Source: Cyrtodaria siliqua
Lineage: Eukaryota > Mollusca > Bivalvia > Adapedonta > Hiatellidae
Direction of reading: 5' to 3'
Length of the DNA stretch: 64,000 nucleotides
NCBI GenBank assembly: GCA_037043455.1
Contig: JAWPHD010001339.1
Span: 1-64,000, forward strand
The notes beneath the pieces were generated by a model. That model had not been told where the DNA came from, searched no databases, and worked only from the letters and a program-made list of their open reading frames with translations. Within the stretch, counting starts at the first letter, position 1, and every line of letters starts with the position of its first letter. Shown here in pieces: positions 1-10,638 of this stretch. A program made the position numbers and the translations under genes.

Positions 1-2097
1 GAGGGGAAGGCTGTTTCCAACAGTACTAGCCTAGATTGGATGCCAGGTGGACTGTTTCCAGCAGTACTAGCCTAGACTGGATGTCGAGGGGAAGGCTTTT
101 TCCAACAGTACTAGCCTAGATTGGATGACAGGTGGACTGTTTCCAGCAGTACTAGCCTAGACTGGATGTCGAGGGGAAGACTGTTTCCAACAGTACTAGC
201 CTAGATTGGATGCAAGGTGGACGGTTTCCAGCAGTACTAGCCTAGACTGGATGTCGAGGGGAAGGCTGTTTCCAACAGTCCTAGCCTAGATTGGATGCCA
301 GGTGGACTGTTTCCAGCAGTACTAGCCTAGACTGGATGTCGAGGGGAAGGCTGTTTCCAACAGTACTAGCCTAGATTGGATGCCAGGTGAATTGTTTCAA
401 GCAGTACTATCCTAGACTGGATGCCAGGTGGACTGTTTCCAGCAGTACTAGCCCAGATTGGATGTCGGGGTGGGGGGTTGTTTCCAAACAGTACTAGCCT
501 AGATTGGATACAAGGTGGACTGTTCCCAGCAGTACTAGCCTAGACTGGATGTCGAAGGGGAGGCTGTTTCCAACAGTACTAGCCTAGATTGGATGTCAGG
601 TGGACTGTTTCCAGCAGTACTATCCTAGATTGGATGCCATGTGGACTGTTTACAACAGTAATAACCTAGACTGGATGCCAGGTGGAGTGTTTCCAGCAGT
701 ACTAGCCTGGACTGGATGCCGGGTGAATTGTTTCCAGCAGCACTATCCTAGACTGGATACCAGGTGGACTGTTTCCAGCAGTACTAGCCTAGACTGGATG
801 CCGGGTGAATTGTTTCCAGCAGTACTTGGCTAGACTAGATGCCAGGTGTACTGTTTCCAGCAGTACTAGCCTAGACTGGATGCCGGGTGAATTGTTTCCA
901 GCAGTACTAGCCTAGATGGGATGTCGGGGTGGGGGGGGGGGCTGTTTCCAAACAGTACTAGCCTAGATTGGATGCCAGGTGGACTGTTTCCAGCAGTACT
1001 AGCCTAGACTGGATGTCGAGGGGAAAGCTGTTTCCAACAGTACTAGCATAGATTGGATGTCAGGTGGACTGTTTCCAGCTGTACTAGCTTAGACTGGATG
1101 CCAGGTGTACTGTTTCCAGCAGTACTAGCCTAGACTGGATGCCGGGTGAATTGTTTCAAGCAGTACTATCCTAGACTGGATGCCAGGTGGACTGTTTCCA
1201 GCAGTTCTAGCCCAGATTGGATGTCGGGGTTGGGGGTTGTTTCCAAACAGTACTAGCCTAGATTGGATACAAGGTGGACTGTTCCCAGCAGTACTAGCCT
1301 AGACTGGATGTCGAAGGGGAGGCTGTTTCCAACAGTACTAGCCTAGATTGGATGTCAGGTGGACTGTTTCCAGCAGTACTATCCTAGATTGGATGCCATG
1401 TGGACTGTTTACAACAGTAATAACCTAGACTGGATGCCAGGTGGAGTGTTTCCAGCAGTACTAGCCTGGACTGAATACCAGGTGGACAATTTCCAGCAGT
1501 ACTAGCCTAGACTGGATGCCTGGTGAATTGTTTCCAGCAGTACTTGGCTAGACTAGATGCCAGGTGTACTGTTTCCAGCAGTACTAGCCTAGACTGGATG
1601 CCGGGTGATTTGTTTCCAGCAGTACTATCCTAGACTGGATGCCAGGTGGACTGTTTCCAGCAGTACTAGCCCAGATTGGATGTCGGGTGGGGGGTTGTTT
1701 CCAAACAGTACTAGCCTAGATTGAATGCCAGGTGGACTGTTTCCAGCAGTACTAGCCTAGACTGGATGTCGTAGGGGAGGCTGTTTCCAACAGTACTAGC
1801 CTAGATTGGATGTCAGGTGGACTGTTTCCAGCAGTACTATCCTAGATTGGATGCCATGTGGACTGTTTACAACAGTAATAGCCTAGACTGGATGCCGGGG
1901 GCTGTTTCCAACTGTACTAGCCTAGACTGGATGCCAGGTGGACTGTTTCCAGCAGTACTTGCTTGGACTGGATGCCGGATGAATTGTTTCCAGCAGTGAA
2001 AGACTGGATGCCTGGGGGGATGTTTCCAGCACTACTCGCCTAGAATGAATGCTGGAGGAATGTTTCCAGTAATACTAGCCTAGATTGTAGACTGGAT
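1..2097 (+). repeat. 41-bp satellite array with higher-order structure (left arm)
   Basis: Tandem copies of a unit of about 41 bp containing ACTGTTTCCAGCAGTACTAG and CTAGACTGGATGCC. The first 400 bases alternate two unit variants, giving a dimer of about 83 bp. A longer block recurs with a period of about 759 bp: the GTCGAAGGGGAGGC variant is at 551 and again at 1,310, with a related one near 1,768. Short open frames across it are by-products of the unit and not genes. The array meets a CTTCGG-rich element at about 2,098. Confidence 0.95.
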
Positions 2098-2569
2098 AAG
2101 TATGTACCGAAATTTTCAGACAAACATCACGTCTCTACGCGAATACAAAATCTTCGGCATAGTCACAAAATCTCCGGGGGTGCCGAAGATATTTCATGTG
2201 TGCGCCGAAGATATTTTAACATTGGCAAAATCTTCGCTGATAACGAGGATTTTGTTTGCCACCGAAGATAATTATGGTATCGGTCACAAAATCTTCGGTG
2301 AAAGCGCTAGCGAAGATTATTCTGAGCGAAGATTATTTTAACATAAAGAAAATCTGTTTACAAAATCGTCGGTGACTGTGCGAGCTTGTGTGTACGCCGA
2401 AGATTTTCTAGTACCGAAGTTAATCGGAAAATGTGCCGGAGATAGTACCGAACTTAATCGAAGATGTGAAAAATAACTTCGGTGATAGGAAAATGCGCCG
2501 AAGAAAAATCATATAGAAAATAGAGTAAAAAAAATAATAACTTCGGGGGTCCCCTACGGTTTTCCATAG
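2086..2569 (+). mobile_element. CTTCGG/CCGAAG-rich element, copy 1
   Basis: About 480 bases dense in CTTCGG and CCGAAG, many inside small hairpins, ending in GGGGTCCCCTACGG followed by TTTCCATAG. A second copy in the same orientation lies at 3,721-4,183 with the same end. The first ~225 bases (2,086-2,311) are repeated in inverse orientation at 2,569-2,799, so this is the left arm plus loop of a large inverted repeat. No protein is encoded. It is probably a non-autonomous element, and the family is unknown to me. Confidence 0.75.
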
Positions 2570-2799
2570 CTCGCACTGTCACCGAAGATTTTGTGACCGA
2601 TACCGTGATTATCTTCGGTGGCAAACAAAATCCTCGCTATCAGCGAAGATTTTGCCAATGCTAAAATATCTTCGGCGCACACATGAACAATCTTCGACAC
2701 CCCCGGAGATTTTGTGACTATGCCGAAGATTTTGTATTCGCGTAGAGACGTGATGTTTGTCTGAAATCTTCGGTACATATTTAACCAGTCTACAACCTA
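2569..2799 (-). repeat. Right arm of inverted repeat (CTTCGG element)
   Basis: Near-perfect reverse complement of 2,086-2,311, including the junction with the 41-bp satellite (GTAGACTGG on the left, CCAGTCTAC on the right). The loop between the arms is about 257 bases. Confidence 0.85.
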
Positions 2800-3278
2800 G
2801 GCTAGTATTGCTAGAAACAGTCACCCTGCATCCATTCTAGGCGAGTAGTGCTGGAAACTTCTCCCCGGCATCAAGTATTTTACTGCTGGAAACAACTCAC
2901 CCGGCATCCAGTCCAGGCTAGTACTGCTGGAAACAGCCCCCGGCATCCAGTCTAGGCTAGTACTGCTAGAAACCGTCCACCTTGCATCCAGTCTAGGATA
3001 GTACTGCTGGAAACAGTCCACCTGGCATCCAGACTAGGCTAGAACTGTTGGAAACAGCCCCGCCCCACCCACCCATGACATCCAGTCTAGGCTAGTACTG
3101 CTGGAAACAATTCACCCGGCATCCAGTGTCTAGGCTAGTACTGCTGGAAACAGTCCACCTGGCATCCAATCTAGGCTAGTACTGCTGGAAACAGTCCACC
3201 TGGCATCCAAACTAGGATAGTACTGCTGGAAACAGTCCACCTGGCATCCAGTCTAGGCTATTACTGTTGGACTGGATG
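2800..3278 (-). repeat. 41-bp satellite array, inverted (right arm)
   Basis: The same satellite as 1-2,097 but in reverse orientation, read here as CTAGTACTGCTGGAAACAG. It makes 1-3,278 one large inverted structure: satellite, element arm, loop, element arm, satellite. This resembles foldback-type elements, whose terminal inverted repeats contain internal tandem arrays. Confidence 0.9.
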
Positions 3279-3283
3279 AACAA

Positions 3284-3719
3284 CATAGAGATATGTAAAA
3301 AAAAATCAAACAAAAAATCGGGTGGTGGTGATGATGGGAGATGGTTGGGGGATGGGGAAGTGGGGGCGGGGTGGGGGCGGACAGAAATGGGGGCGGATAG
3401 AAATATGTAAAAAACAATAAAATAAAAATTAAAAAATCGGTTTCTAGTGTGTGTGGAGCGGGGTGGGGAGTGGGGAGTTGGGGAGCGAAACAAACTGATA
3501 AATTGATAAAACAAAACAAAATAGAGATATGTAAAAAAAATCTGGTGATGGTGATGATGGGGTGGGGCATGGTTGGGGGATGGGGAGTGGGGGTGAAGCG
3601 GTGTTGGAGCGGGTGCAACATAGCTATAGATGTAGAACTGATAAAGCAAAACAACAAAGAAATATGTAAGTGTGTGTGGTGTAGGAGGGGTGGGGGTGTG
3701 GGTGGGGGTGGTGGGTGGA
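3284..3719 (+). repeat. G-rich minisatellite duplication
   Basis: Two diverged copies, offset about 236 bp, of a block that starts ATAGAGATATGTAAAAAA and runs into GGTGGTGATGATGGG and GGGGGATGGGGA tracts, followed by a third G-rich stretch. Strong purine/G asymmetry with many G3+ runs suggests G-quadruplex potential on the plus strand. Long proline/histidine-rich minus-strand frames here are composition artefacts. Confidence 0.85.
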
Positions 3720-3720
3720 C

Positions 3721-4183
3721 TACAAAATCTTCGACATAGTCACAAAATCTCCGGGGTGCCGAAGATTTTTTATGTTTGCACCGAACATATTTTTGCGGTG
3801 ACAAAATCTTCGCTGATAGTGTAATAGCGAGGATTTTGTTTGCCACCGAAGATAATTTCGGTATCGGTCACAAAATCTTCGGTGACAGTGTGAGCGAAGA
3901 TTATTCTGATTATTATTTTAACATAAAGAAATAAAAATCTTCGGGGATTGTTCACAAATCGTCGGTGACATTGCGAGCTTGTGTGTACACCGAAGTATTT
4001 CTAGTGCCGAAGTTAATCGAAGATGTGCTAAAATTAACTTCGGCTATAAAAAAAATGCGCCGAAGAAAAATCATAGATGTGAAAAAATAACTTCGGCGAT
4101 AGAAAAATGCGCCGAAGAAAATTCATATAGAAAATATAATAAATAAATTAATAACTTCGGGGGTCCCCTACGGCTTTCCATAG
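3721..4183 (+). mobile_element. CTTCGG/CCGAAG-rich element, copy 2
   Basis: Same orientation and same end (GGGGTCCCCTACGG) as the copy at 2,144-2,569, with an internal duplication around 4,040-4,130 (two GCGCCGAAGAAAA blocks). It lacks the satellite arms found around copy 1, so the core can occur without them. Confidence 0.75.
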
Positions 4184-4204
4184 AAATGAGTTGTAGAAGA
4201 CAGC

Positions 4205-4660
4205 GATAGTATTCATGGTTGTAAATGTGATGTGCATGGATCATTGTAGTAATACCTGAGGTATACATTAGTCATGACAGTTATAAATGTGGTATACACT
4301 GGCAATGGTGGTAGTAAATGTGTTGTATAAAGTGTTATAAAGTGGTCATGGTAGTAATTTGGTATATATTGGCCATGGTAGTAATGAACATGATATTCAT
4401 ATAAAGTCATGGTTATAATTAATGTGGTATACATAAGTGTAATAAGGCCATTATTTTTTGATAATGCGTTTTACGAACCCTCCTATGACAAAACAAAATT
4501 AGGTATTTTATTTTTCAATAGGGAATTTTATAGTTGTTTTTTTCCCCTTCCTCCTACAGCTAGTCTCTGTCTTGATGGTTCTTAAAACAAATAATAAAAA
4601 ATAATGGCCTAAATGTGATATACATAGGTCATGGTAGTATGTAAATATTGCAATCCTGTG
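4205..4660 (+). repeat. ~33-bp AT-rich satellite interrupted by a MITE
   Basis: Degenerate repeats of a unit containing ATGGTAGTAAATGTG and GGTATACAT. The array is broken at 4,446-4,609 by an inserted element and resumes at 4,610 with ATGTGATATACATAGG. Confidence 0.8.
4446..4609. mobile_element. 164-bp MITE with TAA target duplication
   Basis: Inverted termini GGCCATTATTTTTT at the left and AAAAAATAATGGCC at the right, flanked by TAA at 4,443-4,445 and TAA at 4,610-4,612. The surrounding satellite is continuous if the insert is removed, which fixes both boundaries. A 3-bp TAA/TTA duplication with GG-initial TIRs is typical of PIF/Harbinger-type (Tourist-like) MITEs. The superfamily assignment is an inference from those two features. 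Confidence 0.85.
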
Positions 4661-5844
4661 AGGGTTACAGTGAATATTTGTCAACCTTATAAGGCTATTT
4701 ATTGTATTATACTGAAAAATATGTTTGAAAAAGATATTTGGTTCTGCTAAATATTCCTTTGAAATAAAACATGAGAAAAATGGTTACTCCCCTCTGTTCA
4801 AAATCACTATTCTCAGCACCTAGGAAATATTTTATGGCGGATGTTTTTTTGTGTTTTTTCGGAATCTTCAGCTGTGAACTCACGAGTAAACTTCAAATCA
4901 TCTTCAGAAAGTTGTGCAAAATGTCAGCCATTTAGGTAAATGTTCACTGATTTTCATTCAAAAGGGGGCTCACAAAGAAAGCAGACAAGTACAAGCATCA
5001 CTAAATATTAACACCATCACATGAAGTTCTATTCACCAAATATGGAAAAGATTCATATTAAATAAAAGAGCTGTCGAAAGGACAGCATTATCCACTATTC
5101 AAAGTCAATTTTAAACAAGGCCATTGACACTTCTGTCTCACATCTCCCGAGTTAAACTTGTCCGCACGGTTTACAAAACTCTGGCAAGCGAGAATCACAT
5201 TGAATGTCAAACGGAATTTTACTGACATATCTTGAATATATGTTGATGTATATATTATGTTATCGATTTTGGTCACGTAAGACTTGTAGGCGGGGTGAGG
5301 GGGAGGTGTCAAATTGTTTCGATTCACTGCGTACTTCCATCGGTTGTTTACATGTCTGATGCGTCAAATATCCATTGACATAAGCGATGTATTTCCATGC
5401 TCAATTGGGAACGACTATAATATCACCCTCAGTCTAGCAGTTTGTAAATAAAATGTACATACATATTGAAAATCTCTACTTCTCTGTTAAAATCACGTTT
5501 GCATTTACGTTTATACTGACTATGTTTCATTGCTCTATTTAAAACTACATCATGCTATGATATGATTAGTTTTGTTCCTACCATTGTAATGTAGTACTCC
5601 TCTTATTAATTTAAATGTGACATGTGTTTCGTACAATTATAGTGGCATCTTGTTGCTATACCTATGGATATATACCTAATAAAGGGTATATTGGACAATT
5701 ATATATAAGATATTAGTATGTACAATATAACATCCCGGCTTACTATAAGTAGATTTACTGATATTATGCGCTATCTTGAAGTCCGGATGACGATAGCGTT
5801 TGAGTAATTTTACCTATGTCGTGGCAGTGCTGTTATGTATGTAA
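4661..5844. other. AT-rich sequence without recognised genes
   Basis: Open frames are short and lack any recognisable domain. I see no RNA gene or structured repeat here. Confidence 0.6.
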
Positions 5845-6300
5845 TATGGAAACGTTTATGGGTCACCAGTTGTTGCGTTAATTACCTCCTTATAGACTTC
5901 GAAATTGGCGGGTTGTTGCATTGTTTCGCGTCTTATCGGCCGCATTTTCTCGACTTATATGGAAACGTTTAAGGGTCACCAGTTGTTGCGTTAATACCTC
6001 TATGTAAACTTCGAAATTGTCGGGTTGTTGCATTGTTTCGCGTATTCTCGACCCCATTTTCTCGACTTACGGTGTGTTTCTTGAATCATATCGACTTGAA
6101 AGAATACTTAGTACGATTTACCTTCACATGTCAGAAAGACTGAAGTCGACATTTTCGTCATTTAATTAAGTTTAGTTGCTGTTTGTCGTCTTGACTAGTT
6201 ATATTTCAATATGACGATAAGAAATTTGACGACTTAATCAAATTTATTACGTCATGTCGTCATCAATATTGTACACTTATTGACATTAAACACGACAAAT
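5845..6300 (+). repeat. Dispersed repeat (ATGGAAACGTTT family), copy 1
   Basis: Begins with a ~112-bp tandem duplication (5,845-5,956 and 5,957-6,070), each starting TATGGAAACGTTTA and GGGTCACCAGTTGTTG, followed by a unique body ending AAACACGACAAAT. A second copy lies in reverse orientation at 28,579-28,925, so this is an interspersed family. No coding capacity. Confidence 0.85.
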
Positions 6301-7164
6301 CGAAAAAATATTACCCCAAATCACCCCGCCCGCCCCTCCCACCCTGGGCCTCAGGGCAGACGTTTTCATTACGTGGACGCCGCTAATCTTTAAGACCCCG
6401 AGATCGCATCTTGGCTTATATGGCGAAACAGGGTACCTTGGGGTCTTTATTTTTAATCTTCATAATCTGCCTTCAGTGGCCCCAACCTTTGATGATTTTA
6501 TCGAAATATATTTGATTTGAAATGCATAATATATCGTTTGTATATTTTTGAAGGGTTTAAGACGTAAAACTATCCATTAGTACGAACGCAGCTCCTGACC
6601 GAAACATAAGACCCGCCTTCTTTTTGACGTCATAATTTGTTCATCCCAAAACCCGCGCCATAGTTCAGTTATAAATAAGAGTAGATTATTAGCCGGAATA
6701 ATTGCATTATCTTAAAATGTTCATGCTTATGATGGAGCGGGTCTTTGGAATATGGCCCGTGTCATCGAATTCTAAGATCGCTTTCATTACAATAACAAGG
6801 ATAAGAAAACAGAAAGAGACAAGACGATATAGTGTTATAGCACACGCATGTACATATATATAACACTTATCTCTCTTTATATATATATCCGTTGAAATGA
6901 AAGCATGTGGTTTAGACATAGCGCATTCTAAATTGGTAAAGTGGTGGAGGGCCTATAATCCTTAAATAACACACCATTAGATTTGGTTTAATTTGTCAAA
7001 TGGATACAAACGTATGATCAAACGTATCTGCAACAGAAGCAAGCAGATTTCAAGTCAAAATGATATTGGGTTAATCAAACCGGCGTGATTCTTTTAATGA
7101 TTCATCCCATTTCAAGAGTCCATGTGTCTCTTTAAATAATGTATTATAGGCTAGGCGATAAATA

Positions 7165-7541
7165 TTAAAGGGACACACGGCTATCTTGATTTAAAAAAAA
7201 CTCACGGCGTTACGATAATTTTTCTACATAACTTTCATTTGTTCAATCATTAATATTAAGTATACGAATAGTATAAAGAAAATTGTTTTTGCATATAAGT
7301 AACTGTTAATAATATTGCACCACTAATATAATTATGTTAACTTATGGTAGGATAAGATAAAAAAAATGAAAACTCAAAGCTATATCATTTATTATTTTAA
7401 TTACATGTATATGCTGGGATAATAATCGTCATATAAAGCCCTGGTATATGCAAGCAGCGTTAAAATTATACTGGATAAATAAACTGAGACGCTAATTTCA
7501 ATGCTTGATAAATATTTCATGATTTCCGTGTGTTTCTTTAA
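7165..7541. mobile_element. TTAA-bounded MITE (AGGGACACACGG termini)
   Basis: Left end TTAAAGGGACACACGG and right end CCGTGTGTTTCTTTAA form a 16-bp TIR with two mismatches, with TTAA at both edges. The same terminal motif bounds the element at 56,995-58,465. TTAA duplications are characteristic of piggyBac and Kolobok elements. With no transposase present, the superfamily stays open. Confidence 0.7.
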
Positions 7542-7542
7542 G

Positions 7543-7991
7543 GTTATAATAGCGTAAATGAGTCTCCATTGCCATTCCATAGTAAAGTTAGAACCCGTTA
7601 AAAACTCAAACCTCGTTAGAATTCTGGGAAACTTACTTTATCATGCAAATAAACATGTCTGCTATTAAACATCAACAAGGAAATAAGGGGGTTTAATACC
7701 TTCTAAAAAACATTTCTTCAGTTGTATACTAACACCGGGTCAAAGTTTAACACTATTTTTACCCCTTGCAATTTCATAGCCTGTCTACTTTCACTTCTCA
7801 AATTTATATAAAAAACTGTCAAAAACATGATGAGCTGCAACAACATATCCGGAATACAGTTACAGCCAAGAAATAACAGGAAACTGCAATAAAAACAGTT
7901 TTTAAAGAAAAAAAGATTAGCACTCTTTAATATAGAACTACTTTCGATGCACCAGGCGAGCACATCCTGTTGATTTAGTGTAATTAGACCT
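7543..7991 (+). repeat. ~450-bp direct repeat, copy A
   Basis: Starts TTATAATAGCGTAAATGAGTC and ends GTGTAATTAGACCT. It is nearly identical to 8,498-8,959, with small indels. The ~505 bases in between do not belong to the repeat. No terminal signatures (TG..CA, primer-binding site) support reading the pair as LTRs. Confidence 0.85.
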
Positions 7992-8497
7992 ATAAGGAAT
8001 TATTTTGTTTCATGTTTTTGAATTAAACTGGTCGATTCAACCGAACGACTTAATAAAAGAACATTTTGACTTGTTTCGCAATGCTGAATGACTTCGTCTT
8101 GAAATTATTGCGATTTACCTGCGCTTGACCATGCACTAAATCGAGTCGATTTTGTCGCGAAATTAAGAAATAATAAAAAAGCAATATCTCTGCAACCGTT
8201 CAACATTTTCTCATCAAATTACCGGTGGTGGCTTTGTTTTGCATCCCTGAGTATGTATACCACACATTTTGAGATATATCTTTAACAAAAATTCCAAAAA
8301 AAATAAAAATATCACATTTTTAGAGAAAATCAGAAAATGTGAGGAAAAGTTGCCAAAAACACTCTAAAATAGTCTAGAATCTTAAAATGATATTTTTTTC
8401 TCTGTTTCTGAGTTCAATTCACCTATTCAAACAAAATAAATGTCTAGAAAATCATTTTTTATGCAATTCTGAAAAATACATGATTTCTCCTTATAGA

Positions 8498-8959
8498 TTA
8501 TAATAGCGTAAATGAGTCTGCATTGCCCTTCCATAGTATAGTAAGAATGTTGACAACCTGTTAAAAACTCAAACCTCGTTAGAATTCTGGGAAACTTACT
8601 TTATCATGCAAACAAACATGTCTGCTATTAAACATCAACAAGGAAATAGGGGGTTTAATACCTTCTAAGAAACATTTCTTCAGTTGTATACTAACACCGG
8701 GTCAAAGTTCAACACTATTTTTACCCCTTGCAATTTCATACCCTGTCTACTTTCACTTCTCAAATTTATATCAAAAACTGTCAAAAACATGATGAGCTGC
8801 ATTTTTAGTATCAACATGTCCAGAATACAGTTACAGCCAAAAAATAACAGGAAACTGTACTAAAAAAAGTTTTTAAAGAAAAAAAGATTAGCACTCTTTA
8901 ATAACTAATTTCGACTGCACCAGGCGAGCACATCCTGTTGATTTAGTGTAATTAGACCT
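8498..8959 (+). repeat. ~450-bp direct repeat, copy B
   Basis: Second copy of 7,543-7,991, about 953 bp downstream. It ends about 100 bp before the left end of the candidate 11.7-kb element, so it belongs to the flanking DNA. Confidence 0.85.
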
Positions 8960-9060
8960 TAATATAATTCTATACACATCTAACCGGGCGATATACCAGT
9001 TTGACACGTCCAAGGAATGTGTAGCGTCATATTTGCACAGATATGAAATTGAGGCAAGTA

Positions 9061-9730
9061 GGGTGGCATAGAGGTGACATGTGTATGTTTTTATTTATCT
9101 CGTGCGCACGAGATACTAAGTCGTGCTCACGAGATAATAAGTCGTGCGCACGAGATAACTAAGTCGTGAGCACGACTTACTAACTCGTGCGCACGAGATA
9201 CTAAGTCGTGCTCACGAGATACTAAGTCGTGCTCACGAGATACTAAGTCGTGCTCACGAGATAACTAAGTCGTGAGCACGACTTACTAACTCGTGCGCAC
9301 GAGATACTAAGTCGTGCTCACGAGATACTTAGTCGTGAGCACGAGATACTAAGTCGTGCTCACGAGATACTAAGCCGTGAGCACGAGATACTAAGTCGTG
9401 CTCACGAGATAATAAGTCGTGCTCACGAGATACTAAGTCGTGCGCACGAGATAACTAAGTCGTGAGCACGACTAACTAACTCGTGCGCACGAGATACTAA
9501 GTCGTGCTCACGAGATACTAAGTCGTGCTCACGAGATACTTAGTCGTGCGCACGAGATAACTAAGTCGTGAGCACGACTTACTAACTCGTGCGCACGAGA
9601 TACTAAGTCGTGCTCACGAGATACTTAGTCGTGAGCACGAGATACTAAGTCGTGCTCACGAGATACTAAGCCGTGAGCAGGAGATACTAAGTCGTGAGCA
9701 CGAGTTACTAAGTCGTGCGCACGACTTACA
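9061..9730 (+). repeat. Left TIR and subterminal array of 21-bp units
   Basis: After a ~35-bp unique tip, about 30 units of the form TCGTGCTCACGAGATACTAAG follow. The core alternates between TCGTGCTCACGA, its complement TCGTGAGCACGA and the perfect palindrome TCGTGCGCACGA. Subterminal arrays of this kind are often transposase-binding sites in large DNA transposons; that role is inferred here. Confidence 0.9.
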
Positions 9731-9985
9731 TTCCCCCTGAAGAGATCAGTCAGTATTGATATTTTTCATGCCACAAAGAGTAATATTGTTGAGATTACAT
9801 GCATTCAACATAATCCAATTGCATCATATTTACTTTTTGGCTATTTTAATGCCAAGAATGGCAAGAATGGAAAGTTATCTGATATTGTTGATTAATATAT
9901 TTAACTTTTTCATAGCATAGGGGTGTGTCTCATATATTGTAATGCATATCACTGTTCATGTCATAGGTTGTGCATTATTTCATTT

Positions 9986-10528
9986 TTAACTCACCTGAGC
10001 ACGAAGTGCTCAAGGGTGAGCTTTTGTGATCGCCTTTTGTCAGTCGTCCGTTGTCAACATTTACCTTGTTAACACTCTAGAGGCCACATTTATTGCCCAA
10101 TCAACATGAAAATCATCTCAGAAAATTTGTTTCAATAAAATCTCGGACGAGTTTGAAACTGGGACATGTGGGTTTCAAAAAAAGGTCACCAAGGGTGATT
10201 TTATAACAAGCTTGTGAATGCATTAGAGGTCACGATTATGGTACAATATTCATGAAACTCGGTCAGAATGTTCGTCTATGAAATCAAAGCCAAGTTCGAA
10301 ACTGGGTCACATGGGATCAAAAACTACCTCACTAGGTCAAATCTTTAAAAACACATTAGAGGTCACAATTATGGCCCATCAGTTACACATGACTCTTGCA
10401 TCCTCCTGCATCTTTTTAGTTTTTTTGCGTATGAGTGATTTTCAATTTACATTGCTATAGCTTGCTTATTATCATTTTGGGAAACTTAATCAGGTGAGCG
10501 ATCTAGGGTCATCATGACCCTCTTGTTT
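9986..10528 (+). repeat. Dispersed 'CACCTGAGCACGAAG' repeat, copy 1
   Basis: Opens TTAACTCACCTGAGCACG, contains AACACTCTAGAGGCCAC and CATGAAACTCGGTCAGAATG modules, and closes CAGGTGAGCGATCTAGGG then TCATGACCCTCTTG. This is a common bivalve interspersed repeat type that I recognise by its two ends. It is non-coding. Confidence 0.8.
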
Positions 10529-10638
10529 CTTTAAAATTATTTGCCATTTTGATCTTACTATATAGATCTGTATGAGAAATAGGGGTGTGTCTCATATTTT
10601 GTAAATGACTTCTTACACTTAAGTGTTTGCTTTTTATT

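Noticed and set aside
600..1999. Open frames within the 41-bp satellite (with repeated SLDWMPG)
   Set aside because: They follow the satellite unit and change with it. No start context, and the same peptides appear on the opposite strand in the inverted arm.
3212..3846. Proline/histidine-rich minus-strand frames of up to 197 codons
   Set aside because: They result from the G-rich minisatellite and cross repeat boundaries. No domain or conserved context.
7543..8959. LTR retrotransposon from the 450-bp direct repeats
   Set aside because: Only ~505 bases lie between, without coding sequence, and no TG..CA ends, primer-binding site or polypurine tract were seen.
9097..9730. CRISPR-like array
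   Set aside because: Units are contiguous 21-mers with no unique spacers, and the context is a eukaryotic transposon.
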